A DNA stretch of 64,000 nucleotides, taken from Pseudomonadota bacterium. Lineage in GTDB: Bacteria > Pseudomonadota > Gammaproteobacteria > Steroidobacterales > Steroidobacteraceae. The notes under the pieces are model-generated. The model saw only the letters and a program-made list of their open reading frames with translations. It did not search any database and was not told where the DNA came from. Positions 31,623 to 39,505 of the stretch are shown in pieces (position 1 is the first letter of the stretch; every line of letters begins with the position of its first letter). The stretch is taken from positions 40,508 through 104,507 of the forward strand of contig JAEWAF010000026.1 of the NCBI GenBank assembly GCA_023391815.1, written 5' to 3'. The translations under genes and the position numbers were made by a program.

Positions 31623-32759
31623 TCAGCGGCAGCCGTTTTCTTTTTTCGCGCGCTCGCCGTGATCTTTCCACAAAGCCTCGGCCTGCGACTTGGCCGCATC
31701 CAGTACCTGCGTGGGCTGGCCTTTTTCCAGCATCGGAATGCTCTGCGCGAAGCCTAGCGACGTGACGATATAAGCGTCGCCCATGCAGCCTGCTTCATTC
31801 AGCTGATCCCCGAAGTATTGCCACGCCAGCAACTGCACGCGCGGCATCTGATGGCCCCACGGCATGCGAACCATCGACAGGAATGCGGTGGGCTCACCAT
31901 CGCGCGCGGCGTCGGTGCCGAATGCGAGGGCGGTGCGTGCATCGGCGGGGTGACCATCGCAACCGAGCGACATGCAGTTCGCCAGGTCCAACTTCGCTTT
32001 GGGCATGGAGCGACCCGCGACCTTGAGCAGATCGCGAATCTTGCTGACGTTCTCGGTCGTCTCGCCGCGCTGAACGGCCATCAGCAGATTGCTCGCGGCT
32101 GCATACATCGCCGGTGCGTAATTTTTACTGATCGCGCTCTGTAACAACGCTTCGCGCTTGGCCGGATCGCGAACGAATGGCGCCAGCTCCGTGGCACTCG
32201 CCGGGTCGCCCGCATCGGCCGCCGCCCGCAGGCGCGATTCGATACCGCCGAAATCGAAACGAGCCTGACTGCAACCTGTCCGGGCACGAGGGCTGAATTC
32301 AGCGTCCGCCTTCAGCACGCCGGCGACTCGTCCGGCCCGCTCGGGCGGAAACTGTTTCGCGACTTGAGGCAGCTGTGCCTGCCAATCCTGGCGCGGTTGA
32401 GAAACGGAATTGCACCAGTGCTGGATGCGCACGAGGGCGATGTTTGCATCCCGATCGCCCTGCGCGGCGAGTGTGCTCAAAGACGCGACGGCTTTATCGG
32501 CTTCACCTCGCGCGAGCTGATCGATGACGTCGTCCCCGATCTTCAGGCCGCGAAACTCACGAAACGTGCTGACTCGCTGTAACGTTTGCTGAAACTGAGT
32601 TTCATCCGTCGGCGTGACGGTGGCGGCGGGCTGTTCCGGCGGCGCTTCGGGCGGAGGCACCTGCTTGGGCTTCTCGATGGCCAGCGCCGCGCTTTGCATC
32701 AAGAGCAGCGCTGCCGCGATGGCAGCGCTGCGGGTCGTTTCTCGAAAGCCGCGATTCAT
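31623..32759 (-). CDS. Exported helical-repeat protein of unknown function
   Basis: A 378-residue protein with a signal peptide (about residues 1-27, ending AALA), a short Pro-rich stretch (KPKQVPPPEAPPEQPA) and a helical body containing repeats of the kind AAADAGDPASATELAPF and AISKNYAPAMYAAASNLL that look like degenerate Sel1/TPR units. Four or more Cys residues (for instance WCNS, GCSQ, NCMSLGCDG) may form disulphides in the periplasm. No known family. It is 29 bases upstream, in transcription order, of nothing else: the SIMPL gene lies behind it on the same strand. Confidence 0.55.
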   Translation of the reverse strand: MNRGFRETTRSAAIAAALLLMQSAALAIEKPKQVPPPEAPPEQPAATVTPTDETQFQQTLQRVSTFREFRGLKIGDDVIDQLARGEADKAVASLSTLAAQGDRDANIALVRIQHWCNSVSQPRQDWQAQLPQVAKQFPPERAGRVAGVLKADAEFSPRARTGCSQARFDFGGIESRLRAAADAGDPASATELAPFVRDPAKREALLQSAISKNYAPAMYAAASNLLMAVQRGETTENVSKIRDLLKVAGRSMPKAKLDLANCMSLGCDGHPADARTALAFGTDAARDGEPTAFLSMVRMPWGHQMPRVQLLAWQYFGDQLNEAGCMGDAYIVTSLGFAQSIPMLEKGQPTQVLDAAKSQAEALWKDHGERAKKENGCR

Positions 32760-32788
32760 TTGAATAGCTGCCTCCGTAACGGGTCGAG

Positions 32789-33526
32789 TTACGGCGTGGT
32801 GTTGGGAATCAGATCGTACTCGACCTGCACCGTGCCGTTGAATCCCATCTGACCGCTTTGATACGAGCCGGCCGCATCCGAGGCCATTTCGGCACGCGCC
32901 ATGTTGACCTTCATCATCGGCATCGGCGGCGGTGAGTAGCCGGAGCTGGCGGAGATCGTGCGCGGCGCGCCCAGGCGGGCACCGGCGGCTTTCGCCACCG
33001 CTTCGGCATTCAGCTTCGCGTCAGCGACGGCCTTCGCGAGGGCTTCGCGTTCCAGGTCGCGGCGCTTGGTCGAATCCAGGCGCGGATCGCCAACCGAGTT
33101 CACGCCCAGATCGAACGACTTCTCCATCAGCTGACCGAGCTTGTCCAGATCGCGCAGCTCGATCTCGATCTGACGCGACACGAAGTAGCCGATCAGATTG
33201 CGCTCCTTGGCGTTGTTGTCCCAGTTGTACTCGGGCTGTACGTTCACGCGCGTGGTGCGCACGTACTTCTGATCGATCTTCAGATCGCGCGTCAGCTTCA
33301 GCACGGCGTCGACCGTCTTCGAGACCTCGTTGCGTGCGTCCTCCATTTTCGGCTTGCGCGATTCGACGCCCAGCGTCACCAGCGCGCGATCCGGCTCGGC
33401 CTGAATCTCGCCTTGACCGCTGACACTGATGGTGCGCGGACGCTCGGCTTCCGCACCGGCGGCCCAGCCGGACACCAACAACGCGCAGGCCGCGGCGGTG
33501 GTGAGCTGAAGGGTTCTGAGTTTCAT
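32789..33526 (-). CDS. SIMPL-domain periplasmic protein
   Basis: A 245-residue protein starting at the ATG at 33526, with AAGGA about 10 bases upstream; the longer open frame to 34081 is antisense-like shadow of gmk. A signal peptide (LQLTTAAACALLVSGWAAGA) precedes the SIMPL (DUF541) domain: RTISVSGQGEIQAEPDRALV, the helix region, then LEREALAKAVADAKLNAEAVAKAAG and a final strand VQVEYDLIP. SIMPL proteins are oligomeric periplasmic proteins linked to oxidative stress tolerance, without a defined reaction. Confidence 0.85.
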   Translation of the reverse strand: MKLRTLQLTTAAACALLVSGWAAGAEAERPRTISVSGQGEIQAEPDRALVTLGVESRKPKMEDARNEVSKTVDAVLKLTRDLKIDQKYVRTTRVNVQPEYNWDNNAKERNLIGYFVSRQIEIELRDLDKLGQLMEKSFDLGVNSVGDPRLDSTKRRDLEREALAKAVADAKLNAEAVAKAAGARLGAPRTISASSGYSPPPMPMMKVNMARAEMASDAAGSYQSGQMGFNGTVQVEYDLIPNTTP

Positions 33527-33635
33527 GTTGCTTGTTCCTTGATGAAGCCGCTCTTGCGCGGCAGTCAGAAGCTTTGTCCGTTGCAGCACCCGCAAGTTCA
33601 GCGCTGGAGCGTGCCGAAAAAAAATATCGTGAGGT

Positions 33636-34265
33636 TCAACCCAACAGACGCGGCAGCAACGTTTGCAGTTCGGATCGGTCCCGTCGCAGCGCCTGGCCGC
33701 GACCGGCGACGATGGTTTCGAGCTCGGCGGTGGCGCGCTCGAAGTCGTCATTGACGACCACGAAGTCGAACTCGTTCCAATGTGACATATCGGCGATCGA
33801 GTCGCGCAGACGACGCGCGATGACTTCGTCGTTGTCCGTCTGGCGGCCGCGCAGACGCTGTTCCAACGCCGCACGCGAGGGCGGCAGGATGAAGATGGAC
33901 TGGCATTCAGGCATGGCGCGGCGAATCTGTTGCGCGCCCTGCCAGTCGATTTCGAGCAGCACGTTGTCGCCATCGCGGAGCATGCTTTCGACTTGCGGCT
34001 TCGAGGTGCCGTAGTAGTTGTCGAACACGCGAGCGTGCTCGAGGAACTCGCCGGCCTCGACCATGCGTTCGAACTCGGCATGATCGACGAAGAAATAATC
34101 GCGACCGTGCTGCTCGTTGGGGCGCGGCTTGCGAGTCGTATAGGAAATCGAAAAACGCAGCGACGGCACGCGCGCCATCAATGCGCGCACCAGCGTCGTC
34201 TTGCCCGCACCCGAGGGCGCGGCGATTACGAACAGTTTTCCCCGGGCTACCGACACTTCACTCAT
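33636..34265 (-). CDS. gmk: Guanylate kinase
   Basis: A 209-residue enzyme phosphorylating GMP to GDP. P-loop APSGAGKTTLVRAL at residues 16-29, GMP-binding SYTTRKPRPNEQHGRDYFFV, then FLEHARVFDNYYGTS and the lid segment FILPPSRAALEQRLRGR. The start overlaps the yicC stop by four bases, so the two genes are coupled; rpoZ, often next after gmk, is not here. Confidence 0.97.
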   Translation of the reverse strand: MSEVSVARGKLFVIAAPSGAGKTTLVRALMARVPSLRFSISYTTRKPRPNEQHGRDYFFVDHAEFERMVEAGEFLEHARVFDNYYGTSKPQVESMLRDGDNVLLEIDWQGAQQIRRAMPECQSIFILPPSRAALEQRLRGRQTDNDEVIARRLRDSIADMSHWNEFDFVVVNDDFERATAELETIVAGRGQALRRDRSELQTLLPRLLG

Positions 34266-35128
34266 TCCACGTTCTGTACTTGTTCGCGCATCTGTTCGAT
34301 CGCGACTTTCATGTCCACCGCCGCGCGCGTCGTCTCGCTGTCCTGAGACTTCGACGAGAGCGTGTTGGCTTCGCGGTTCAGCTCCTGCATCAGGAAGTCG
34401 AGACGGCGACCGGCGGGTTCGGCGGAGCTGAGCACCGATGTCACTTCGTCCAAATGCGCGCCCAGGCGATCGAGCTCTTCGTCCACATCCATCTTGTGAG
34501 CGTACAGCACCAGCTCCTGCTCCAGGCGCTCCGGATCGGGCGTGGTCCCGAGCTGCGCGATTCGTTCAACAATGCGCTCACGCATGCGGCGCGAGACTTC
34601 GGGCAAGCGCGCGCGGACGGTTAGGACTTGCGTGCGCATGCTCGAGCATCGGGTCAGCAGCAACTCACGAATGCGTTGCCCTTCGCGCAGGCGGGTCTCG
34701 TTCAACTCGTTCAGCGCTTCCTGGACCAGTTCCAACGCGGCCGCAAGCACCGGCTTGATGTCGACCTCGGCTTCACGCACGACGCCCGGCCAGCGCAACA
34801 GATCGAGCGGGCTGACGGGCGAGGGATACTTCAGTTGACCGCGGACCTGGTCGACGCGGGCGATCAATTCTTCCAGCAACTGCGGGTCCAGCTCCAGCGA
34901 GCGCTGTGTGCCGGCCGCGGACTTCAAGTAGAGATTGGCGTCCACCTTGCCCCGGCGGAGTGCGGCCGCCACCGCTTGGCGCACCTCATTATCGAGCGCC
35001 TTCAGCTCTTCGGGCAGGCGTAACGAGGTTTCGAGGTAACGATGGTTCACGGTGCGCAGCTCGCACACCAGCGTACCCCATGGGCCGACGCGCTCGCGCC
35101 GGGCGAAACCTGTCATGCTGCGGATCAT
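34262..35128 (-). CDS. yicC: YicC-family endoribonuclease
   Basis: A 288-residue protein with the family opening IRSMTGFARRE, LRTVNHRYLETSLRLPE and the C-terminal GRRLDFLMQELNREANTLSSK block, which belongs to the YicC/YloC family of ribonucleases. In Escherichia coli YicC acts on small RNAs such as RyhB. Full length. First gene of the yicC-gmk unit, divergent from the PP2C gene. Confidence 0.93.
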   Translation of the reverse strand: MIRSMTGFARRERVGPWGTLVCELRTVNHRYLETSLRLPEELKALDNEVRQAVAAALRRGKVDANLYLKSAAGTQRSLELDPQLLEELIARVDQVRGQLKYPSPVSPLDLLRWPGVVREAEVDIKPVLAAALELVQEALNELNETRLREGQRIRELLLTRCSSMRTQVLTVRARLPEVSRRMRERIVERIAQLGTTPDPERLEQELVLYAHKMDVDEELDRLGAHLDEVTSVLSSAEPAGRRLDFLMQELNREANTLSSKSQDSETTRAAVDMKVAIEQMREQVQNVE

Positions 35129-35165
35129 TATTTCGTGCCGTAGGAAAGATTAAGGCAAACGCTTC

Positions 35166-35194
35166 TTACACGGTGCGCGACGCGATGCTATAAA
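35166..35194 (+). promoter_or_regulatory. Sigma-70-like promoter for the PP2C gene
   Basis: TTACAC at 35166-35171 and TATAAA at 35189-35194, 17 bases apart, in the divergent yicC / PP2C region, about 60 bases before the TTG start codon of the phosphatase gene. The -10 is strong and the spacing ideal. Confidence 0.5.
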
Positions 35195-35255
35195 GCGACG
35201 CCTTGAAAAGGACCAAGTGTAACAGCAGAAGAGCCGTCCCGGCCGGAGCCCGCGC

Positions 35256-35999
35256 TTGCGGATCGAGCATGCAGATTTAAGTCTGATCGGTGATCGTGAG
35301 GACAACCAGGACCGTGTGACCGTCGCCGCCACCGAGAAGGCCGCGCTGCTGGTGGTCATTGATGGCATGGGCGGCCATTCCGATGGCAGCCGCGCCGCCG
35401 ATACGGCGCTGAAGAGCCTGATCGATTCCTTCCAGCAGACACCCGTGCCGATGTTCGATCCCATCGGCTTCCTGCATTTGTCCCTGAGTCGCGCGCACGA
35501 TGACGTGGCCCGCTTGGGCAGTGGCCAAAGCATCGATGCGAGGCCGCGCGCCACTATCGCCGTGTGCCTGGTCCAGGAAGGCGCGGCCTACTGGGCTCAT
35601 GTCGGCGACAGCCGCATCTATCACATCCGCCATGGCAAGTTGGTGTCACGGACCCGGGATCACAGCCACGTCGAGCTACTGTTGCGCGAAGGCAAGATCA
35701 CCGAGGAAGAGCTGCCCAATCATCCGATGCGCAACTTCGTCGAGTGCTGCCTCGGTGGCGACCCGGCGATTCCGGAGATGACCATCAGCGGTCGGCATGC
35801 GCTCCAGGCGGGCGACGTGCTTCTGCTGTGCACCGACGGTATCTGGGCCAACCTCCGCGATTCGGACATCGCCGCGTTTTTCCGCGACGACACGCAACAG
35901 CTGCGCGCGTGGCTGGAAGCCCTGGGCCGGCGCGCGGTTCAGGCGTCGTCGCCTTTCAGCGATAATTCCACCGCCGCGGTGATGCGGTACTTGGGGTGA
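35256..35999 (+). CDS. PP2C-type Ser/Thr protein phosphatase
   Basis: A 247-residue cytoplasmic phosphatase. I start it at TTG 35256: an in-frame stop lies 12 codons upstream, no ATG precedes the first conserved motif, and CGGAG sits about 8 bases before the TTG. Metal and catalytic blocks of the PPM family are present: IGDREDNQDR (first Asp pair), VIDGMGGHSDG, WAHVGDSRIYHIRHG, LLLCTDGIW and the closing SDNSTAAV. The partner kinase is not in the window. It probably reverses phosphorylation by a Hanks-type kinase. Confidence 0.85.
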   Translation: MRIEHADLSLIGDREDNQDRVTVAATEKAALLVVIDGMGGHSDGSRAADTALKSLIDSFQQTPVPMFDPIGFLHLSLSRAHDDVARLGSGQSIDARPRATIAVCLVQEGAAYWAHVGDSRIYHIRHGKLVSRTRDHSHVELLLREGKITEEELPNHPMRNFVECCLGGDPAIPEMTISGRHALQAGDVLLLCTDGIWANLRDSDIAAFFRDDTQQLRAWLEALGRRAVQASSPFSDNSTAAVMRYLG

Positions 36000-36099
36000 G
36001 CGCGGACGCCCGTTGAAGCGACCTGGCTCGCTTCAGACCGCCCTGACGCCGGCTGCTCGAAATGAGGCGCCGTCGCCGAGTTTCCATTAAGGTTTACCC

Positions 36100-36825
36100 A
36101 TGAAATCCAGACCCAGTGGCCGCGCTCTCGACGAGCTGCGGTCGATCCGCATTACTCGTCGTTTCACCCGTCACGCCGAAGGCTCGGTGTTGATCGAATG
36201 CGGTGACACGCGCGTGCTTTGTACCGCAAGCGTCGAAGAAACCGTGCCGTCCTTCCTGCGCAACTCGGGCAAGGGCTGGGTCACCGCCGAGTACGGCATG
36301 CTTCCGCGCGCCACGCACACTCGTAACAAGCGAGAGGCGGCGACGGGCAAGCAAGGCGGTCGCACGCTGGAGATTCAACGTCTGATCGGCAGAGCGCTGC
36401 GTGCGGTGATCGATCTGAAGGCGCTCGGCGAGCGGACGATCACCGTCGACTGCGACGTGTTGCAAGCGGACGGCGGCACGCGCACAGCTTCGATCACTGG
36501 CGGCTACGTGGCTCTGGTCGACGCGGTCAATTCACTCGTGCGCAAGGGCGCGCTCCGCGACAGCCCGATTCATGGGCAAGTGGCGGCGGTGTCCGTCGGA
36601 ATCTGGTCGGGACGACCCGTGCTGGATCTCGACTACGCCGAAGACTCCGAAGCCGAGACCGACATGAACATCGTCATGAACAACGGCGGCGGTTTCATCG
36701 AAGTGCAAGGCACCGCCGAAGGTCATGCGTTCCGCCGCGACGAGCTCGATGCGCTGCTGAATCTAGGCGCCAATGGTTGCGGCCAGCTGCTTGCGCGTCA
36801 GCTAGAAGCGCTGAGCGCGGACTGA
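36100..36825 (+). CDS. rph: Ribonuclease PH
   Basis: A 241-residue 3'-5' phosphorolytic exonuclease that trims tRNA 3' ends. Family blocks: GRALDELRSIRITRRFTRHAEGS (key part RALDELR), GWVTAEYGMLPRATHTRN, GGRTLEIQRLIGRALRAV, the phosphate-binding DVLQADGGTRTASITGGYVAL and LDLDYAEDSEAETDMNIVM. Complete length. It heads rph-rdgB-hemW, with 6 and 2 bases between genes. Confidence 0.97.
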   Translation: MKSRPSGRALDELRSIRITRRFTRHAEGSVLIECGDTRVLCTASVEETVPSFLRNSGKGWVTAEYGMLPRATHTRNKREAATGKQGGRTLEIQRLIGRALRAVIDLKALGERTITVDCDVLQADGGTRTASITGGYVALVDAVNSLVRKGALRDSPIHGQVAAVSVGIWSGRPVLDLDYAEDSEAETDMNIVMNNGGGFIEVQGTAEGHAFRRDELDALLNLGANGCGQLLARQLEALSAD

Positions 36826-36831
36826 TCGTCG

Positions 36832-37428
36832 ATGCGTCTGGTGATCGCCACCGGCAATGCCGGCAAATTGAAGGAACTGCGTGAGCTGTTGCCGCCGCCG
36901 GCATTCGAAGTGCTGCCGCAGTCGCAGTTCACATCGGTGAGCGTCGAAGAAACGGGGCTGACGTTCGTCGAGAACGCCATCTTGAAAGCCCGGCACGCGG
37001 CGCAAGCATCGGGTTTGCCGGCGATCGCCGACGACTCGGGACTCGAAGTCGATGCGCTCGACGGCGCGCCGGGCATTTACTCCGCGCGCTACGCGGGAGA
37101 AGGCGCAAGCGACGAAGATAACTTGCGCAAATTACTCGCGGCGCTCGAAGGCAAATCGCCCGCACAGCGCACGGCTCGTTATCAGTGCGCGCTCGTGTAC
37201 ATGCGCTCACCGCGCGATCCGTCGCCGGTGATTTGCCAGGCGAGCTGGGAAGGTCGCATCACCACCGATCGTCGCGGCACCGGTGGCTTCGGTTACGACC
37301 CGATCTTCGAGCTCGCCGATCGTCCGATGACGGTGGCGGAGTTGCCGGCCGCGGAAAAAAATCAGCTGAGCCATCGTGGCAAGGCGCTGCGTGGCCTGGT
37401 CGCCCAACTGATCGAGTCAACCGGATAG
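36832..37428 (+). CDS. rdgB: RdgB/HAM1 non-canonical purine NTP pyrophosphatase
   Basis: A 198-residue enzyme that hydrolyses dITP, XTP and related nucleotides to keep them out of DNA and RNA. Start MRLVIATGNAGKLKELRELL, then ETGLTFVENAILKARHAAQ, ADDSGLEVDALDGAPGIYSARYAG, TGGFGYDPIFE and SHRGKALR, the complete set. The rph-rdgB-hemW order is standard. Confidence 0.96.
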   Translation: MRLVIATGNAGKLKELRELLPPPAFEVLPQSQFTSVSVEETGLTFVENAILKARHAAQASGLPAIADDSGLEVDALDGAPGIYSARYAGEGASDEDNLRKLLAALEGKSPAQRTARYQCALVYMRSPRDPSPVICQASWEGRITTDRRGTGGFGYDPIFELADRPMTVAELPAAEKNQLSHRGKALRGLVAQLIESTG

Positions 37429-37430
37429 TC

Positions 37431-38600
37431 GTGTCGCTCGCACTGCCGCCGCTCTCGTTGTACGTGCACATGCCTTGGTGCGTGCGAAAGTGCCCGTACT
37501 GCGATTTCAACTCGCACGCCGCGCCCGAGTTGGTGCCGCAGGCTCAGTACATCGACGCCTTGCTCGAAGATCTGCAGAACGACCTGGCAGCGGTACAAGG
37601 TCGCGCGCTCACGTCGATCTTCTTCGGCGGCGGCACGCCGAGCCTGTTCGCGCCCGATCAAATCGGCCGACTCTTGGAAGGCGTGCGCCGATACCTTCCG
37701 TTCGACCCGAGTATCGAAATCACGCTCGAAGCGAATCCCGGCACCATCGAGCACGGGCGTTTCTCGGGCTATCGCGATGCTGGTGTGAATCGGGTGTCGC
37801 TCGGTGCGCAGACCTTCAACGAGGAACATCTGAAGTTGCTGGGACGCATCCACGGCGCGGGCGACATCGGTCGCGCCGTGGACGAACTGAGCCAGGCCGG
37901 ACTGGACAACTTCAATCTCGATCTGATGTATGGGCTGCCGGCGCAAAGCGTGGGGCAAGCGCTCCGGGATCTGGAGACCGCTCTGGCGCTAGAGCCGGCC
38001 CACATGTCGCAGTACCAACTCACGCTCGAGCCCGGCACCGTGTTCTATCACCGCCCGCCGCCGCTGCCCGATCAGGACGACTGCTGGCAGATGCAGATCG
38101 AATCTCAGGAGCTGCTAGCCACGCGTGGCTTCGACCAATACGAAGTCTCGGCTTATGCGCGAGCGGGTCGTAGAAGCCGCCACAATCTGAATTACTGGCA
38201 GTTCGGCGACTACATCGGCATCGGCGCCGGCGCGCACGGCAAGCTGACCCAGCTCGGTGACGGCGCGGCGATCGTGCGGACAACCCGAGTGAAACAACCT
38301 CGCGAGTATCTATCCCGCGCAGCGGATCTGCGGATCAGCGAGCGTCGCACCGTGCCGGCCGAGGACTTGCCGTTCGAGTTCATGCTGAACGGCCTGCGGC
38401 TGATCGACGGCTTCGACGAGCGGGCATTCGAAGCGCGCACCGGCTTGTCGTTCGCGGTGCTCGAACCGAACCTTGCGAAGGCCGAGCGCAAGGGACTGCT
38501 CGAGCACGATTCGGATCGTCATTGGCGCGCGACCCCGGATGGCCAGCGCTTCCTCAACGATCTGCAGGAGCTGTTCCTGCCCGAGCCCTCCGAAGGCTGA
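37431..38600 (+). CDS. hemW: HemW, radical SAM heme chaperone
   Basis: A 389-residue protein starting at GTG 37431, two bases after the rdgB stop; the frame is open further upstream, but that part is antisense-like shadow of rdgB. Radical SAM cluster motif CVRKCPYCDF, GGGTPSLF, EITLEANPGTIE, GVNRVSLGAQTF and LDLMYGLP identify the HemN/HemW family; the lack of extra coproporphyrinogen-oxidase N-terminal residues and the short length favour HemW, a heme-binding chaperone, over HemN. Confidence 0.93.
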   Translation: MSLALPPLSLYVHMPWCVRKCPYCDFNSHAAPELVPQAQYIDALLEDLQNDLAAVQGRALTSIFFGGGTPSLFAPDQIGRLLEGVRRYLPFDPSIEITLEANPGTIEHGRFSGYRDAGVNRVSLGAQTFNEEHLKLLGRIHGAGDIGRAVDELSQAGLDNFNLDLMYGLPAQSVGQALRDLETALALEPAHMSQYQLTLEPGTVFYHRPPPLPDQDDCWQMQIESQELLATRGFDQYEVSAYARAGRRSRHNLNYWQFGDYIGIGAGAHGKLTQLGDGAAIVRTTRVKQPREYLSRAADLRISERRTVPAEDLPFEFMLNGLRLIDGFDERAFEARTGLSFAVLEPNLAKAERKGLLEHDSDRHWRATPDGQRFLNDLQELFLPEPSEG

Positions 38601-39060
38601 TCGTCGGACGAATCCGTGCGTGGCGAGGGCACGAAATGCTCCCTTCGCCGAGCCTTCCGCGTGTGAACTGTCCCACAAAATTTTCTTTGAAAACCGATCC
38701 CTTAGCGCCGGGCGCGGAGGGGTTATGCACACGCGCGGAGCGTTGTGGTCCGCGCCCCACGTTGATGACAAAATTGGATGCGATATATCAGCAGGGCTTC
38801 GTAACTTGTTGATAGCGCAGGGAGAAATACCCTGGTGAAAAATTGAGCAATTTGACAGCGTCACATTTCTGCAAGGTTCGAGGCCGACGCGACGACGAGT
38901 CATCCACACACTTATCCACAGACTTTGTGGATAACCGCCGTCAAGTACCTACGAATCCATTCGCCCCCATCCGGACGAAAGTTTTTTTCTTGCGGGGGTG
39001 GCCAACGGCCGCTACACTGCGCCCCTTTTTTCGGCCCGGCCCGACCCCAGATACAGTCCC
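38601..39060. promoter_or_regulatory. Intergenic region with DnaA-box cluster (candidate DnaA-controlled or origin-like site)
   Basis: A 460-base gap between hemW and rpmE. Four sequences match the DnaA box TTATNCACA: TTATGCACA at 38723-38731, TCATCCACA (one mismatch) at 38900-38908, TTATCCACA at 38912-38920 and the reverse of TTATCCACA at 38926-38934. The last two form a perfect 9-base inverted repeat with a 5-base spacer. Between the first and the other boxes lies AT-richer DNA (for example GATATATC and AAAAATTG stretches, 38770-38870). This layout fits a replication-origin-like or DnaA-regulated site. A plain operator or hairpin explanation for the inverted pair remains possible. Confidence 0.5.
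38990..39018 (+). promoter_or_regulatory. Promoter of rpmE
   Basis: TTGCGG at 38990-38995 and TACACT at 39013-39018, 17 bases apart, 42 bases before the rpmE ATG. It is directly downstream of the DnaA-box cluster. Confidence 0.55.
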
Positions 39061-39261
39061 ATGAAAGACGGCATCCATCCCGAGTACAAAGAGATCAACG
39101 TGGTCTGCAGCTGCGGTAACTCCTTTGTTACCCGCTCCACGTTGGGCCATGACCTGCAGATCGAAGTCTGCTCCAACTGCCATCCGTTCTACACGGGCAA
39201 GCAGAAGATCGTCGATACCGGCGGTCGCGTGGACAAGTTCCGCAAGAAGTACGCTCGCTAA
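39061..39261 (+). CDS. rpmE: 50S ribosomal protein bL31
   Basis: A 66-residue ribosomal protein. ATG 39061 gives the family start MKDGIHPEYKEI. Four Cys (16 and 18 in CSCGN, 37 and 40 in CSNCHPF) show the zinc-binding C+ form, so no zinc-free paralogue switch is encoded at this gene. The end RVDKFRKKYAR is standard. Confidence 0.97.
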   Translation: MKDGIHPEYKEINVVCSCGNSFVTRSTLGHDLQIEVCSNCHPFYTGKQKIVDTGGRVDKFRKKYAR

Positions 39262-39357
39262 GATCGGTCGCGCGGACTCGATCCGCGGCGGCGATCTTCG
39301 AGTCGGCTGAATCGTTCGGCGTTAAGCACGCGTTCAGCAGGCCCGCTCTACACCGAA

Positions 39358-39388
39358 GGGCGCTCCGGAATCTCCGGGGCGCCCTTTT
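39358..39388 (+). terminator. Rho-independent terminator of rpmE
   Basis: GGGCGCTCCGG, loop AATCT, CCGGGGCGCCC: an 11-pair stem with one G-T wobble, followed by TTTT. It lies 97 bases after the rpmE stop and before the M48 protease gene. Confidence 0.8.
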
Positions 39389-39505
39389 GTCGTTCGCGCC
39401 ACCCCTGATACTTAGGGAATCCAGTCGGGGAACTCGCGACGATTTGCATCGACATAGAGCTATGGAGTGCAATGGCTGCCTGCCGTTGCCGAGTCGGACA
39501 CCGCC

